Positions 7,070 through 15,663 of a stretch of DNA of 64,000 bases are shown here, one piece after another. The translations under genes were made by a program, and so were the position numbers. The notes below the pieces were generated by a model that did not search any database, had not been told where the DNA came from, and was given only the letters and a program-made list of their open reading frames with translations. Source of the DNA: Caproicibacter sp002399225 (lineage in GTDB: Bacteria; Bacillota; Clostridia; Oscillospirales; Acutalibacteraceae). Where the stretch lies: the NCBI GenBank assembly GCA_036756705.1, contig DAIOKN010000007.1:29311-93310 (forward strand), in the 5' to 3' direction. Numbering within the stretch: position 1 is the stretch's first letter; each line of letters starts with the position of its first letter.

Positions 7070-9448
7070 TTATTTTAATTCCACAATGGTCACTCCGGAT
7101 TCGCCTTCCCCGAATGTTCCAAGACGAAAGCTTTTAACGCTCGGGTGCTTTCTCAGATGTTGCTGCACGGCGGCCCGTAAAACTCCCGTCCCCTTGCCAT
7201 GGATCACGGTCAGCTGATCGACTCCGCTGAGAAGCGCCGAATCGAGATACCGATCCAGGTTCAAGATTGCTTCATCCGCCGTCTGCCCGCGCAGATCCAC
7301 TTCCGTGGTGACTTTCGCATTGGCACGGGACGGGATATTGCGCGTCACGCCTCGAATCGGAGTACGTTGCGGCTTTTCTTTCAAAAGGCGGAGATTCGAA
7401 ACCGGGACGCGCGTCTGAAGGATTCCGGCCTGAATCAATGCCTCGTCGGAGTCCCCTTCCGGCGGCCTCAGGACTGTCCCTTTCTTGTCGATGTCGAAAA
7501 TCAGAACGGTATCGCCGGCTTGCAGCGGGCGCGGCAGAGTATAGCTTTCGTTTTCTTTTTTCTGAACCGGGTCCGCCCCGTTTTCCAACGTGCGCATCCC
7601 GGCTTTCAGCTTTGCTTTCTGCTCTGCGGTCAAAGCCTTGTTCCGGTGTTTTTTTACTTCTTCCAATTCGTCGAGCAGGGAATCGGCCTGGGCACGGGTC
7701 CGCGCAACCAGTTGAGAAGCCTTTTCCCGCGCGCGTTCCAGTTCGCCGTTCGCTTCCTTCTGAACCCGTCCCAGTTTTTCTTCCGCTTCGCGGCGCATTT
7801 TTTCCGCTTCCGTACGTTCTTTCCGTACTTTCTCTCGTTCGGCGTCTAGCTTCTGGCGGCTGTTTTCCAAATTCTGCACAACATCCTCAAATTTGGTGTT
7901 TTCCTGAGAAACAAGGGCCTTTGCCCGCTCCACCACCGCTTCTTCCATTCCCAGGCGGCGAGAGATGGCAAATGCATTGGATCTCCCCGGAACACCGATC
8001 AGCAGCCGGTAGGTCGGCCGCAGCGTTTCCACGTCAAATTCGCAGGAGGCGTTCTCCACGTCCGGCGTCTGCAATGCATAAGCTTTCAGTTCCGCATAAT
8101 GGGTAGTGGCGGCAATTTTTGCCCCCTGCGCCCGAAGGGATTCCAGAATGGCTTCCGCAAGGGCCGCGCCTTCCACCGGGTCCGTACCCGCGCCGAGTTC
8201 ATCTAAAAGAATCAGGCTGTCCGGCCCGGCCTGTTTCATAATTCGAATGATGTTCGTCATATGGGCGGAAAAGGTGGACAGGGACTGTTCGATGCTCTGC
8301 TCATCGCCGATGTCCGCAAGGACCTGGCCAAAGACGGAAACTTCGCTTTCTTCCGCCGCCGGGATCATCAACCCGCACATGGCCATCAGAGTCAGCAGTC
8401 CGATTGTTTTCAGAGAGACGGTTTTGCCCCCCGTGTTCGGCCCCGTGATGACCAGCGTATCAAAGCCGACGCCAAGCTCGATGTCCGTCGACACAACCGA
8501 CGCGGGATCAATCAGCGGATGCCGCGCCTGTTTCAGCATGATCCGGCCATGGTCGTTGATTTTCGGCAGGGTTGCCTTCATCCGGTAGGCGAGGTCTGCT
8601 TTGGCAAAGATCACATTGAGCTCCACCGCCGTGCGGTAGCCGCGGATGATCGTGTCGGCAAAGTTGCCGGCTTCTGCGGAAAGCTCTGCCAGGACCCGCT
8701 CGATTTCTTTCTTTTCCTGCAGCTGAAGCACCCGTACCTGATTGTTCAGTTCCACGGCGTTCATCGGCTCGATAAACAGCGTCGCTCCGCTAGCGGACGT
8801 GTCGTGAACCAGGCCGGGCACCTCGCCCCGGTACTCTGCCCGAACCGGGACGACAAAGCGGCCGCTCCGGATGGTGACGATCGGATCCTGCAGATATTTC
8901 TGATAAGTTGTGGACCGCGTCATCCGGTCCAGCACCTCCCTCGCTTTCGAAGAGGCTGTACGGATCTTCCGCCGGATAGCCTGTAAAGCCGGGGACGCAC
9001 AGTCGGCCATCTCTTCTTCGGAAAGGATTGCGCTGTTGATGCGGTTTTCCAAATACTGATTCGGCATCAGCATGGAAAAGCGGTCATCCAGACAGCTTTT
9101 GATCCCCTCGCCTTTGCTGCGCCAGTCCGATACGGCCCGCAGTGTGCGCAGCAAGCCGGAGACTTTCAGCAGTTCCGCCATGGTCAGCATTCCGCCGGAC
9201 TGCGCCCGCCTCAGAGAATTGGTCTCATTGGTCAGTCCACCAAACGGTGGGGACCCGAACCGAGCCATCATCCCATAGGCGTCGTCCGTCTCCTGCAAAA
9301 GCCGTTTTACCTCTTCCAGCGACGTGGAAGGGCGCAGGTTTTCCGCCAGTTCCGCCGCATCGCTGCAGGCCGTGCGGGCCGCAAGCAGCTTCAGAATTTT
9401 ATCCAGCTCCAAAGCCCGCATATGTTTCTGCATTTCCTTTTCAGGCAT
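7070..9448 (-). CDS. mutS2: MutS2 family DNA/ribosome-acting ATPase-endonuclease
   Basis: MutS2 suppresses homologous recombination and, in Bacillus, also splits collided ribosomes. The 792-residue protein has the MutS core with Walker A GPNTGGKTVSLKTIG (near residue 330), Walker B LILLDELGAGTDP, a long charged coiled coil (residues about 500-600), and a C-terminal Smr nuclease domain (VDLRGQTADEAI ... VIHGKGTGVLR). I prefer the Met at 9446-9448, which has an upstream GGGAGGG; a longer frame reaches 9517. It is the last gene of the recO-side cluster. Confidence 0.95.
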   Translation of the reverse strand: MPEKEMQKHMRALELDKILKLLAARTACSDAAELAENLRPSTSLEEVKRLLQETDDAYGMMARFGSPPFGGLTNETNSLRRAQSGGMLTMAELLKVSGLLRTLRAVSDWRSKGEGIKSCLDDRFSMLMPNQYLENRINSAILSEEEMADCASPALQAIRRKIRTASSKAREVLDRMTRSTTYQKYLQDPIVTIRSGRFVVPVRAEYRGEVPGLVHDTSASGATLFIEPMNAVELNNQVRVLQLQEKKEIERVLAELSAEAGNFADTIIRGYRTAVELNVIFAKADLAYRMKATLPKINDHGRIMLKQARHPLIDPASVVSTDIELGVGFDTLVITGPNTGGKTVSLKTIGLLTLMAMCGLMIPAAEESEVSVFGQVLADIGDEQSIEQSLSTFSAHMTNIIRIMKQAGPDSLILLDELGAGTDPVEGAALAEAILESLRAQGAKIAATTHYAELKAYALQTPDVENASCEFDVETLRPTYRLLIGVPGRSNAFAISRRLGMEEAVVERAKALVSQENTKFEDVVQNLENSRQKLDAEREKVRKERTEAEKMRREAEEKLGRVQKEANGELERAREKASQLVARTRAQADSLLDELEEVKKHRNKALTAEQKAKLKAGMRTLENGADPVQKKENESYTLPRPLQAGDTVLIFDIDKKGTVLRPPEGDSDEALIQAGILQTRVPVSNLRLLKEKPQRTPIRGVTRNIPSRANAKVTTEVDLRGQTADEAILNLDRYLDSALLSGVDQLTVIHGKGTGVLRAAVQQHLRKHPSVKSFRLGTFGEGESGVTIVELK

Positions 9449-9515
9449 GTAAATTTCTTTCCCTCCCGATCCTTCCGGCCCACGCCATCCCTGTCGAGGT
9501 GTAAGGGCCAAGTTC

Positions 9516-9535
9516 ATCTTATCTTATCTTATCTT
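9516..9535. repeat. Four tandem copies of ATCTT
   Basis: The 5-bp unit ATCTT is repeated four times without change (AAGAT on the coding strand) in the leader of mutS2. Such repeats can slip during replication. Confidence 0.8.
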
Positions 9536-9553
9536 TTCTTTACTATACCGAAT

Positions 9554-10102
9554 TTATTTTAGGACTTCGGGCTTTGCGGCTTCAACCTCTAAGTTCTTCT
9601 CATAGCAGATGAAAATTCCTTTTGGGAATCTTACAGTGCCTGCCTTCTCATACCCGGCGGATTCATAGAGCCGGATCGCCGCTATATTGTGGGGAAAAGC
9701 ATCCAGACGTATGTACCGGAATCCGCGGGAAAAGGCAAACTGCTCTGCGGCCAGCAACGTCTGCAAGCCCAATCCCCTCCCCTGCGACTGAGAGCAGACA
9801 CACAGGCGGTGAATCACGGCAGGCGGTTCCATTCTGCGGATGCGCCAGCCGACCTCCCCGTACTCGGGCGCCTGATCCTCGTTGACAACAGCAGCGGAAA
9901 CCAGCTTTCCGCTCTCTTCAAGCAACAGCATCTCTCCGCTCCGCACGTCCGCCGACAGGGTCGCTTCATCAGGGTAAATTTCATCCCACTGGTCGATCCC
10001 CTTTTGCTGAAGCTGATGCATCGCATCAGAGTAAAGGGGAAAAATTTTTAGCAAGTCCCGTTCTTCCGCAAGGCGAATCCGTAAATTGTTTGAAAGTTCC
10101 AT
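9554..10102 (-). CDS. GNAT-family N-acetyltransferase
   Basis: A 182-residue GNAT protein. The acetyl-CoA-binding motif A is seen as VCSQSQGRGLGLQTLL (near residue 110), and the C-terminal NIAAIRLYESAGYEKAGTVRF is the usual beta6-beta7 region. Substrate is unknown; this RimI-like subgroup acts on amines or protein N-termini. It starts 3 nt after the recO stop, so it is probably cotranscribed with recO. Confidence 0.85.
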   Translation of the reverse strand: MELSNNLRIRLAEERDLLKIFPLYSDAMHQLQQKGIDQWDEIYPDEATLSADVRSGEMLLLEESGKLVSAAVVNEDQAPEYGEVGWRIRRMEPPAVIHRLCVCSQSQGRGLGLQTLLAAEQFAFSRGFRYIRLDAFPHNIAAIRLYESAGYEKAGTVRFPKGIFICYEKNLEVEAAKPEVLK

Positions 10103-10105
10103 CGC

Positions 10106-10870
10106 TTATCCTTTCCACTCCGCAGTCCCTACTGTTGTGTGATAAAAATCCAGTGTGGCAAATTCTCGTCCCAGCGTACAGAGAACATAGGCCTCGGCAG
10201 CCCGCTCCAGTTCCTCCATCCCCTGCGGGGAAAGAGTAAAAGAAAACGCCCTGCCTGGCTCCGCATAAACCGTGTGCCTCAGCCCCGCCATGGCGCCGCG
10301 CCCCAGCTGAACCGACGTTTCTTCCCGCGGGCATCCACATTCGCCGCAGACAATCCGGCCGCAGGCAGGCAAAAAATACATGATGTCGGATTCAAAGCGG
10401 CCGCATTTCGAACAGCCGACCAGATCCGGCTGGTATCCTGAAAAAGCAAGCATACGCATTTCTACAACGGCCTTGACGAGCCCGTTCGGCCGGGTCCCCT
10501 TGCCAAGCAGATAAAGCGCGTTTAAAACCAGGCGCAGATATTCTTCCGCCGGCGCATCCTGCGGAGCCAGCGCAATCGAAAGCTCACAGAAATACTGAGC
10601 AAGCGAAAGGCGCCCGATATCCTTGCGGAGGTCAAAAAAGACTTCGATCGGCCGGGCGTCGTCAACTATGTATTTTTCCCGCCCCTCAAAAATGGTAAAG
10701 CGGGAATAACTGAACAGCCGCGTCGCAGAAAGATGGCCGTTTTTTGCGCGGCCCGGGCGCTGCACAAAGGCGCGTAGAATTCCTTTCTGCCCGGTCAGGA
10801 GGGTAATCAGCCGGTCGCTGTCACCCACGCATTGCTCCTTGACGACCAAGCCTTCGGCATCCATTCTCAT
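10106..10870 (-). CDS. recO: DNA repair protein RecO
   Basis: RecO anneals SSB-coated DNA and loads RecA with RecR in gap repair. The 254-residue form shows an N-terminal OB fold (EGLVVKEQCVGDSDRLITLL), a helical middle, and a C-terminal zinc site with two Cys pairs (CSKCGR ... CGRIVCGEC). The start at 10868-10870 has AGGAGG 9 nt upstream; a longer frame to 10903 is less likely. It overlaps the yqzL-like gene by 50 nt in another frame, so the two are coupled. Confidence 0.93.
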   Translation of the reverse strand: MRMDAEGLVVKEQCVGDSDRLITLLTGQKGILRAFVQRPGRAKNGHLSATRLFSYSRFTIFEGREKYIVDDARPIEVFFDLRKDIGRLSLAQYFCELSIALAPQDAPAEEYLRLVLNALYLLGKGTRPNGLVKAVVEMRMLAFSGYQPDLVGCSKCGRFESDIMYFLPACGRIVCGECGCPREETSVQLGRGAMAGLRHTVYAEPGRAFSFTLSPQGMEELERAAEAYVLCTLGREFATLDFYHTTVGTAEWKG

Positions 10871-10988
10871 CCTGCTGATCCTCCTGCACCTGTCTGTCTG
10901 CATCCGCCTGCCGCAGTTGGGTGTAAATCAGATAATCCTTTACGCTTCCCGTATGTTTAAAGCTGTCCCACGCTGTCTTTTCATCCAA
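10821..10988 (-). CDS. yqzL: YqzL-like small protein upstream of recO
   Basis: A 55-codon frame starting at TTG (10986-10988) behind AAAGGGG. The N-terminal residues WDSFKHTGSVKDYLIYTQ match the YqzL pattern (W..F..TG....YL.Y), and YqzL genes lie between era and recO in Bacillus, exactly as here. Function is unknown. The C-terminal third, which overlaps recO, is not conserved-looking, so the true family core is the first ~30 residues. It would be missed by a 60-residue or ATG-only cutoff. Confidence 0.75.
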   Translation of the reverse strand: MDEKTAWDSFKHTGSVKDYLIYTQLRQADADRQVQEDQQDENGCRRLGRQGAMRG

Positions 10989-11005
10989 GACGACCGCCCC
11001 TTTTT

Positions 11006-11035
11006 ATGATACTACTTAAAGTATTTGTTTTTCAA
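11006..11035 (-). promoter_or_regulatory. Possible promoter for yqzL-recO
   Basis: TTGAAA, 18 bp, TATCAT on the minus strand in the AT-rich gap between era and yqzL. Confidence 0.5.
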
Positions 11036-11118
11036 CAGCGTCTATGAGCGGTAAATAAATGAATTTATCCCATAATATTACATAATCTTCATGGAAAATA
11101 TGCTTGCCCGGGATGCCA

Positions 11119-12042
11119 TCATGCATCAAACCCGGAGAGGTCATATCCCATGGTGCGCAGCGCCGATGTAAGGTTTCTCCAGTTTTCCTTCACTTTCACC
11201 CAAAGTTTCAGGTTGACTCTGCAGCCGAAGAAGCGTTCCATATCTTCGCGCGCATAGGTGCCGACCCGTTTCAGCATCTCCCCGTTTTTCCCGATGATGA
11301 TCGCCTTATGCGCTTCCCGCTCACAATAGATGGTCGCGAAAACGTCCATGATGCCGTTCCCATCGGGCCGTTCAGCCATGCGTTCCACAACGACGCCGAT
11401 GCCATGCGGCACTTCGGCGTTTAAAAGGCGCAGAAGCTTTTCCCGGACGATTTCGGAGGCGATCACACGCTCCGGCTGGTCGGTCAGCGTATCGTCGTCA
11501 AAAAAGTGTTCGCCTGGTTTTGCCAGCGTGGAAAGCTCCTGCTTCAGAGCTGGGATTCCGCTGCCGGTTTTTGCGGAAACCGGAACTACCGCCTCAAAAT
11601 CATACAGCTGCGAAACATTTGAAATCTGTTCCATCAAAACGGTTTTATCCGGCAGCAGATCAATCTTGTTAATCGCCAGCACCGCCGGCATGTTCAGCGA
11701 ACGAAAACGGTCAATCAGTTCCATCGCAGAGCGGGAAATTTTTTTGCCCGCCTCCACCACCAAGATGCAGATATCTACACCGGAAACGGATTCCTGAACG
11801 GAACGCACCATATACTCCCCCAGCCGGTTTCGGGGCTGAAGCAACCCCGGCGTGTCGAGAAAGACAAGCTGCGTTTCCGCTTTTGTCAGCACACCCATGA
11901 TGCGCGTCCTCGTGGTCTGTGGTTTTTGAGAAACGATGGCCACTTTCTGCCCAAGCATCGAATTTAAAAGCGATGATTTTCCCACATTCGGCCGGCCCAC
12001 AATTGCAATAAACGACGATTTTTTCTGTTTCTGGTCTGACAA
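11119..12042 (-). CDS. era: GTPase Era
   Basis: Era is an essential GTPase that binds the 3' end of 16S rRNA during 30S maturation. The 307 residues show G1 GRPNVGKSSLLN, G3 DTPGLLQPRNRLGEYM, G4 NKID and the C-terminal KH domain (GKNGEMLKRVGTYARED followed by LWVKVKENWR). It lies in the conserved order ybeY-dgkA-era-yqzL-recO and is spaced 12 nt from dgkA. Confidence 0.97.
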   Translation of the reverse strand: MSDQKQKKSSFIAIVGRPNVGKSSLLNSMLGQKVAIVSQKPQTTRTRIMGVLTKAETQLVFLDTPGLLQPRNRLGEYMVRSVQESVSGVDICILVVEAGKKISRSAMELIDRFRSLNMPAVLAINKIDLLPDKTVLMEQISNVSQLYDFEAVVPVSAKTGSGIPALKQELSTLAKPGEHFFDDDTLTDQPERVIASEIVREKLLRLLNAEVPHGIGVVVERMAERPDGNGIMDVFATIYCEREAHKAIIIGKNGEMLKRVGTYAREDMERFFGCRVNLKLWVKVKENWRNLTSALRTMGYDLSGFDA

Positions 12043-12054
12043 GGCAATCTCTCC

Positions 12055-12540
12055 CTATTTTCCAATTTTCCTCTTTTTGATAAAATCGCGGATTCCAAGG
12101 GGCCCAAGCACAATATAAAAAGCAGCCCCAGCCGTAACGGCCAGCAGCAGGAAAAGAAGAGCCGGATGAAAAAAGAGGCCCCTCAGAAGCCATGCAAGCA
12201 CGGCGGGCCTCCAAAATAGACAGATACCGACCGCAACCGAAAACACTGCGCCCACAAGGACCCCGCCGGACGCCATGTCTTTGACAATGCGCACAACGGG
12301 GTTAAAGCTCGCCGCGCTAAAGTCAGAAAGCTCTTCTGCCACCGTATTGAACAGTTCCGCCGCAATTACCTGAGCAAAAGTCAGAAAAAGGACTCCATAT
12401 TCGGCCCGCGTCAAATGGAAAAAAAACGAAAATACAAACACATACAGTGCTACGACTGTGTGCACCCGCATATTCCGTTCATTGTTGATGCAGTAGATAA
12501 TTCCGCGAAACGCATACCGAAAGCTCTTCAAAAAGCGCAA
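12055..12540 (-). CDS. dgkA: Diacylglycerol/undecaprenol kinase family protein
   Basis: A small integral membrane kinase. In Gram-positives this family mainly phosphorylates undecaprenol. 161 residues: family motifs NERNMRVH (near residue 20) and AAELFNTVAEELSDF (near residue 62) hold the catalytic and metal-binding Glu residues. There are three core transmembrane helices plus about 45 extra C-terminal residues with a further hydrophobic stretch (WLLRGLFFHPALLFLLLAV), longer than the usual 120-130 residue enzyme. It sits between ybeY and era. Confidence 0.9.
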   Translation of the reverse strand: MRFLKSFRYAFRGIIYCINNERNMRVHTVVALYVFVFSFFFHLTRAEYGVLFLTFAQVIAAELFNTVAEELSDFSAASFNPVVRIVKDMASGGVLVGAVFSVAVGICLFWRPAVLAWLLRGLFFHPALLFLLLAVTAGAAFYIVLGPLGIRDFIKKRKIGK

Positions 12541-12542
12541 TC

Positions 12543-13052
12543 TTATTCCTCATCCTCGTCCATAACATAGCTGCTGGTACTTGGCAGGCCAAGCTGCACC
12601 ATGACTTCCTCTTCTTTTTCCCTCATTCGCACACGCGCAATGCCGCCGCCCTCGTGATCATATCCCAAGAGGTGCAGCATGGAATGTGCCGTAAGGTACC
12701 CGACTTCCCGTTCCAGAGAATGGCCGTAACGATCGGCCTGCTCCACCGCCTTTTCCATGGAAATAACAATATCGCCGAGAATTTTCGCGCCGGTGGAATG
12801 GTTGATGTCGTAAACCCCGTTTTCCCCCATCGGGAAAGAAAGCACATCCGTCGGAACATCCTTGTTCCTGTACTGCGCATTCAGCTTCTGAATCTGCTGA
12901 TTGTCAACAAAGACCACGCTGATTTCTGCTGGACCGTCGAATTTTTCCATTTTTAGCACGGCGTTGCAGCAACGGCGCACCAGCATACGCAGCCCGGTCG
13001 GAATTTTAACCGCCTTTTGTCTATTATCAATAATTACTCTGATTTTCTCCAA
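12543..13052 (-). CDS. ybeY: Endoribonuclease YbeY
   Basis: YbeY is a single-strand RNase needed for 16S rRNA 3'-end processing and 70S quality control. The 169-residue protein carries the zinc-binding motif HSMLHLLGYDHE (H-x3-H-x5-H, near residue 130). Its N-terminal region (VDNQQIQKLNAQYRNKDVPTDVLSFP) is typical. It lies 2 nt after phoH and 2 nt before dgkA. Confidence 0.95.
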   Translation of the reverse strand: MEKIRVIIDNRQKAVKIPTGLRMLVRRCCNAVLKMEKFDGPAEISVVFVDNQQIQKLNAQYRNKDVPTDVLSFPMGENGVYDINHSTGAKILGDIVISMEKAVEQADRYGHSLEREVGYLTAHSMLHLLGYDHEGGGIARVRMREKEEEVMVQLGLPSTSSYVMDEDEE

Positions 13053-13054
13053 TT

Positions 13055-14014
13055 TTAACGCCTCGCTTCTTCATTTTTTTCATATGCTTGAATAATATCC
13101 TGTACCAGACGGTGACGGACAACGTCTTTTGCGGAAAATCGGACCTGAGCAATATCGTCGATTCCCTTCAAAATATGAAGCACATCACGAAGTCCGGACT
13201 TTTTGCCGTCTGGAAGATCGATTTGAGTGATATCGCCGGTGATCACCATCTTGGAATTAAAGCCCAGCCTGGTCAGAAACATCTTCATCTGTTCCGGCGT
13301 TGTATTCTGTGCCTCGTCCAGAATGATAAAGCTGTCGTCCAGCGTCCGACCGCGCATATAAGCGAGCGGCGCCACCTCGATGTTGCCGCGCTCCACATAT
13401 TTCTGGTAGGTTTCCGTCCCCAGCATATCAAAGAGGGCATCATAAAGCGGACGCAGATAAGGATCGACCTTCTGTTGCAGGTCGCCCGGCAAAAATCCAA
13501 GCTTTTCCCCCGCTTCTACGGCAGGACGCGTCAGGATGATCCGATTGACCTCCTGTGCCCGGAATGCTGTGACGGCTAGAGCCACCGCCAGATAAGTCTT
13601 GCCGGTTCCCGCCGGCCCGACACCGATCGTAATCGTATGGCTCTGGATCGCCTGACAATAGCGTTTTTGCCCCAGGGTCTTTGCCTTGACGGGCTTGCCT
13701 TTGGAAGTGACGCAAATGCAGTCGCCGGCGAGGGACTCGACCTTGCTTTCACTTCCCTCATTGACCAGAGAAATGCAGTAGCGGACATTCTGCTCGTTCA
13801 GCGCTTCCCCCCGGTTGACCAGGGCCAGAAGACTTTCAATGACGCGGGCTGCTTTGCCGACGTTGTCCGGCTCACCGGAAATTTTCATTTCGCTGCCGCG
13901 GTAAAGGATAGAGACATGATACTCCTGCTCTATGATCCGAATATTTTCATCCAAACTGCCAAAAAGTGCGACCGCCTGTTCCATGCGGTCAATATTAATT
14001 CTTTGTTCGAACAT
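13055..14014 (-). CDS. phoH: PhoH-like ATPase
   Basis: PhoH proteins are RNA-linked P-loop ATPases that are regularly encoded beside ybeY. 319 residues: an N-terminal KH-like part, Walker A GPAGTGKTYLAVALA (near residue 137), Walker B FIILDEAQNTTPEQ and VITGDITQIDLP. The start at 14012-14014 has AGGTGA just upstream; a longer frame reaches 14038. Confidence 0.94.
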   Translation of the reverse strand: MFEQRINIDRMEQAVALFGSLDENIRIIEQEYHVSILYRGSEMKISGEPDNVGKAARVIESLLALVNRGEALNEQNVRYCISLVNEGSESKVESLAGDCICVTSKGKPVKAKTLGQKRYCQAIQSHTITIGVGPAGTGKTYLAVALAVTAFRAQEVNRIILTRPAVEAGEKLGFLPGDLQQKVDPYLRPLYDALFDMLGTETYQKYVERGNIEVAPLAYMRGRTLDDSFIILDEAQNTTPEQMKMFLTRLGFNSKMVITGDITQIDLPDGKKSGLRDVLHILKGIDDIAQVRFSAKDVVRHRLVQDIIQAYEKNEEARR

Positions 14015-14119
14015 TCCATCACCTAAAATCCGAAGCATTTTTGAGGAGCTTCCGGATAGATTTTAGACTATTATATCACAATTACGAGAGTTCGTCACTA
14101 TAAAATATACAAAATTACG

Positions 14120-15307
14120 TTATGTTTTTATTAATATTTCCGACTGTTTCGAAATATTTTCCTTACATTTGATAGAAGCGGAATAAACCAGCGTTCCGTT
14201 TTTCACGCGATCCTGCGCCTGGGCGCTTAAGACCTTTGTTCCTTCCGGCAGATTCCGTTCATACTCTGAAAGCTTTTTCTTAGCCTGACCGATTGCCTGC
14301 TGCCGGGAAATTTCAACGGGGACGGTCCGCATGCCGTTCCAGTTCTCTTCATACAGGCTGATGGGCAAAAGGGTTCCGAACAGTCTGAAACGGGTCTGGA
14401 CACCGGAAATATCATAATCCCCTTTCGGCCTGCCGATGAAAGTTAAGGGGAAATCCGCCCCAAACAGCTGCAGACTTCTGCGCACCGCCCGGTTGCCCGT
14501 CGGTTTCCGGACCGACTGCCTGAGCGGGATTTGAATCTCGCAGGAATGTGTGGTTTCCGCAATGATTTCAGCCGAAGCATGAACCAGCATCGTTTCTCTC
14601 GACTCATTTTCCACAACGCCGCTGACCAAAAGCTGCCCCTCCACCACGGCGTCCCCCGGCTTCACTTGCGCCGTGCCGGCGAAGACGCGGATAGCGACCA
14701 CCTGTCCGGTTGTCGAAGCCTTTACATTGCAGGCACCCTCCTGCTTTTCAATTTTAGGCCGTTCCGTTTTCTCCTGAATACAAACCTGCATCTTGCATCC
14801 CTGTGTATTGATGGTCATCCAACGGATTTTCGGGAACATCAGCATCAGCTTCTGCTCGATCTTCTTCGTATTAATTTCCGATTTCCGCACGCCGGGATAC
14901 AGACCGTTTTCAGAAAGCGCCGAAAGCACGGTCCGCGTATCCATCGTCGTGTTTCCCGTCACATCAATACACCAAACATGCAGGGAAAGGAGAACGAGAA
15001 TGACCAAAAATGCCGCAAATCCGGCCACGATTCCGCGGTGGGGCTGAAGACGCCGCAAAAGGAACGGCAATCCCCGGCGTTCACGAACCCGGAGTCGGCA
15101 GCCGGCCCTGCGCGCACTGGGCCGCAGTCCCTTGTACCCCCCTGCAAAAACGCAAGCGCCGCTGTTTCTGCGGGAAGCGATGTTCCACAGGATGGCGCCG
15201 GACCTCACAGAAGAATTGAAAAAGCGTTCCGGACTACCTCCGATCACCGAAAACCGGACATAGCCCATCAGCCACCGGGTGATTCTCAGCGATAACATCT
15301 CGAACAC
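14120..15307 (-). CDS. yqfD: Sporulation protein YqfD
   Basis: YqfD is a mother-cell sporulation membrane protein. 395 residues: a basic N-terminal domain, one strong transmembrane segment at about residues 95-112 (VAGFAAFLVILVLLSLHVW), then an extracytoplasmic domain with FPKIRWMTINTQGCKMQV and later beta-rich regions, as in the family. It starts 2 nt after yqfC and shares its SigmaE-like promoter. Confidence 0.93.
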   Translation of the reverse strand: MFEMLSLRITRWLMGYVRFSVIGGSPERFFNSSVRSGAILWNIASRRNSGACVFAGGYKGLRPSARRAGCRLRVRERRGLPFLLRRLQPHRGIVAGFAAFLVILVLLSLHVWCIDVTGNTTMDTRTVLSALSENGLYPGVRKSEINTKKIEQKLMLMFPKIRWMTINTQGCKMQVCIQEKTERPKIEKQEGACNVKASTTGQVVAIRVFAGTAQVKPGDAVVEGQLLVSGVVENESRETMLVHASAEIIAETTHSCEIQIPLRQSVRKPTGNRAVRRSLQLFGADFPLTFIGRPKGDYDISGVQTRFRLFGTLLPISLYEENWNGMRTVPVEISRQQAIGQAKKKLSEYERNLPEGTKVLSAQAQDRVKNGTLVYSASIKCKENISKQSEILIKT

Positions 15308-15308
15308 C

Positions 15309-15557
15309 TCAAACCAGAAATTCGATTCCGGTCAGAAACCCCGTAACCACCAGCGCATCTGCAGTCAGGCACCGAATGGTGAGTCCCCTGCCGGTAAAGC
15401 GGACCGTCAGCCTGCCGGTTCGGATACGAATCACATCCGTGTCGTACTCCAGCACGCCCTTGCACCCGTCCACCACAGCCTCCGTATTTCCGTTGATCTC
15501 CATATGAGTCGGCATGCTCAACCCGGCATGTGCCAGCAAATTGTCTTTGTGTACCAA
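15309..15557 (-). CDS. yqfC: Sporulation protein YqfC
   Basis: An 82-residue YqfC-family protein, typically cotranscribed with yqfD. The core HMEINGNTEAVVDGCKGVLEYD is visible near residue 20. I chose the TTG at 15555-15557, which has GGGGGA 7 nt upstream; the open frame continues to 15665 but that extension overlaps the promoter. Function is sporulation-linked and otherwise unknown. Confidence 0.87.
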   Translation of the reverse strand: MVHKDNLLAHAGLSMPTHMEINGNTEAVVDGCKGVLEYDTDVIRIRTGRLTVRFTGRGLTIRCLTADALVVTGFLTGIEFLV

Positions 15558-15591
15558 AATGGATCCCCCGCTCCCGTAGTGATTACACCTA

Positions 15592-15620
15592 ATGCTATGC
15601 GAAACCAGGGGTAAATATCC
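15592..15620 (-). promoter_or_regulatory. SigmaE-like promoter for yqfC-yqfD
   Basis: On the minus strand GGATATT, 14 bp, CATAGCAT. This fits the mother-cell SigmaE pattern (KMATATT, 14-15 bp, CATACAMT) with one mismatch in the -10. yqfC/yqfD are sporulation genes, which supports it. Confidence 0.65.
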
Positions 15621-15663
15621 GCGGGAAGGCATATATATGGAGGGAATAGGAGGGATCTTTGTC

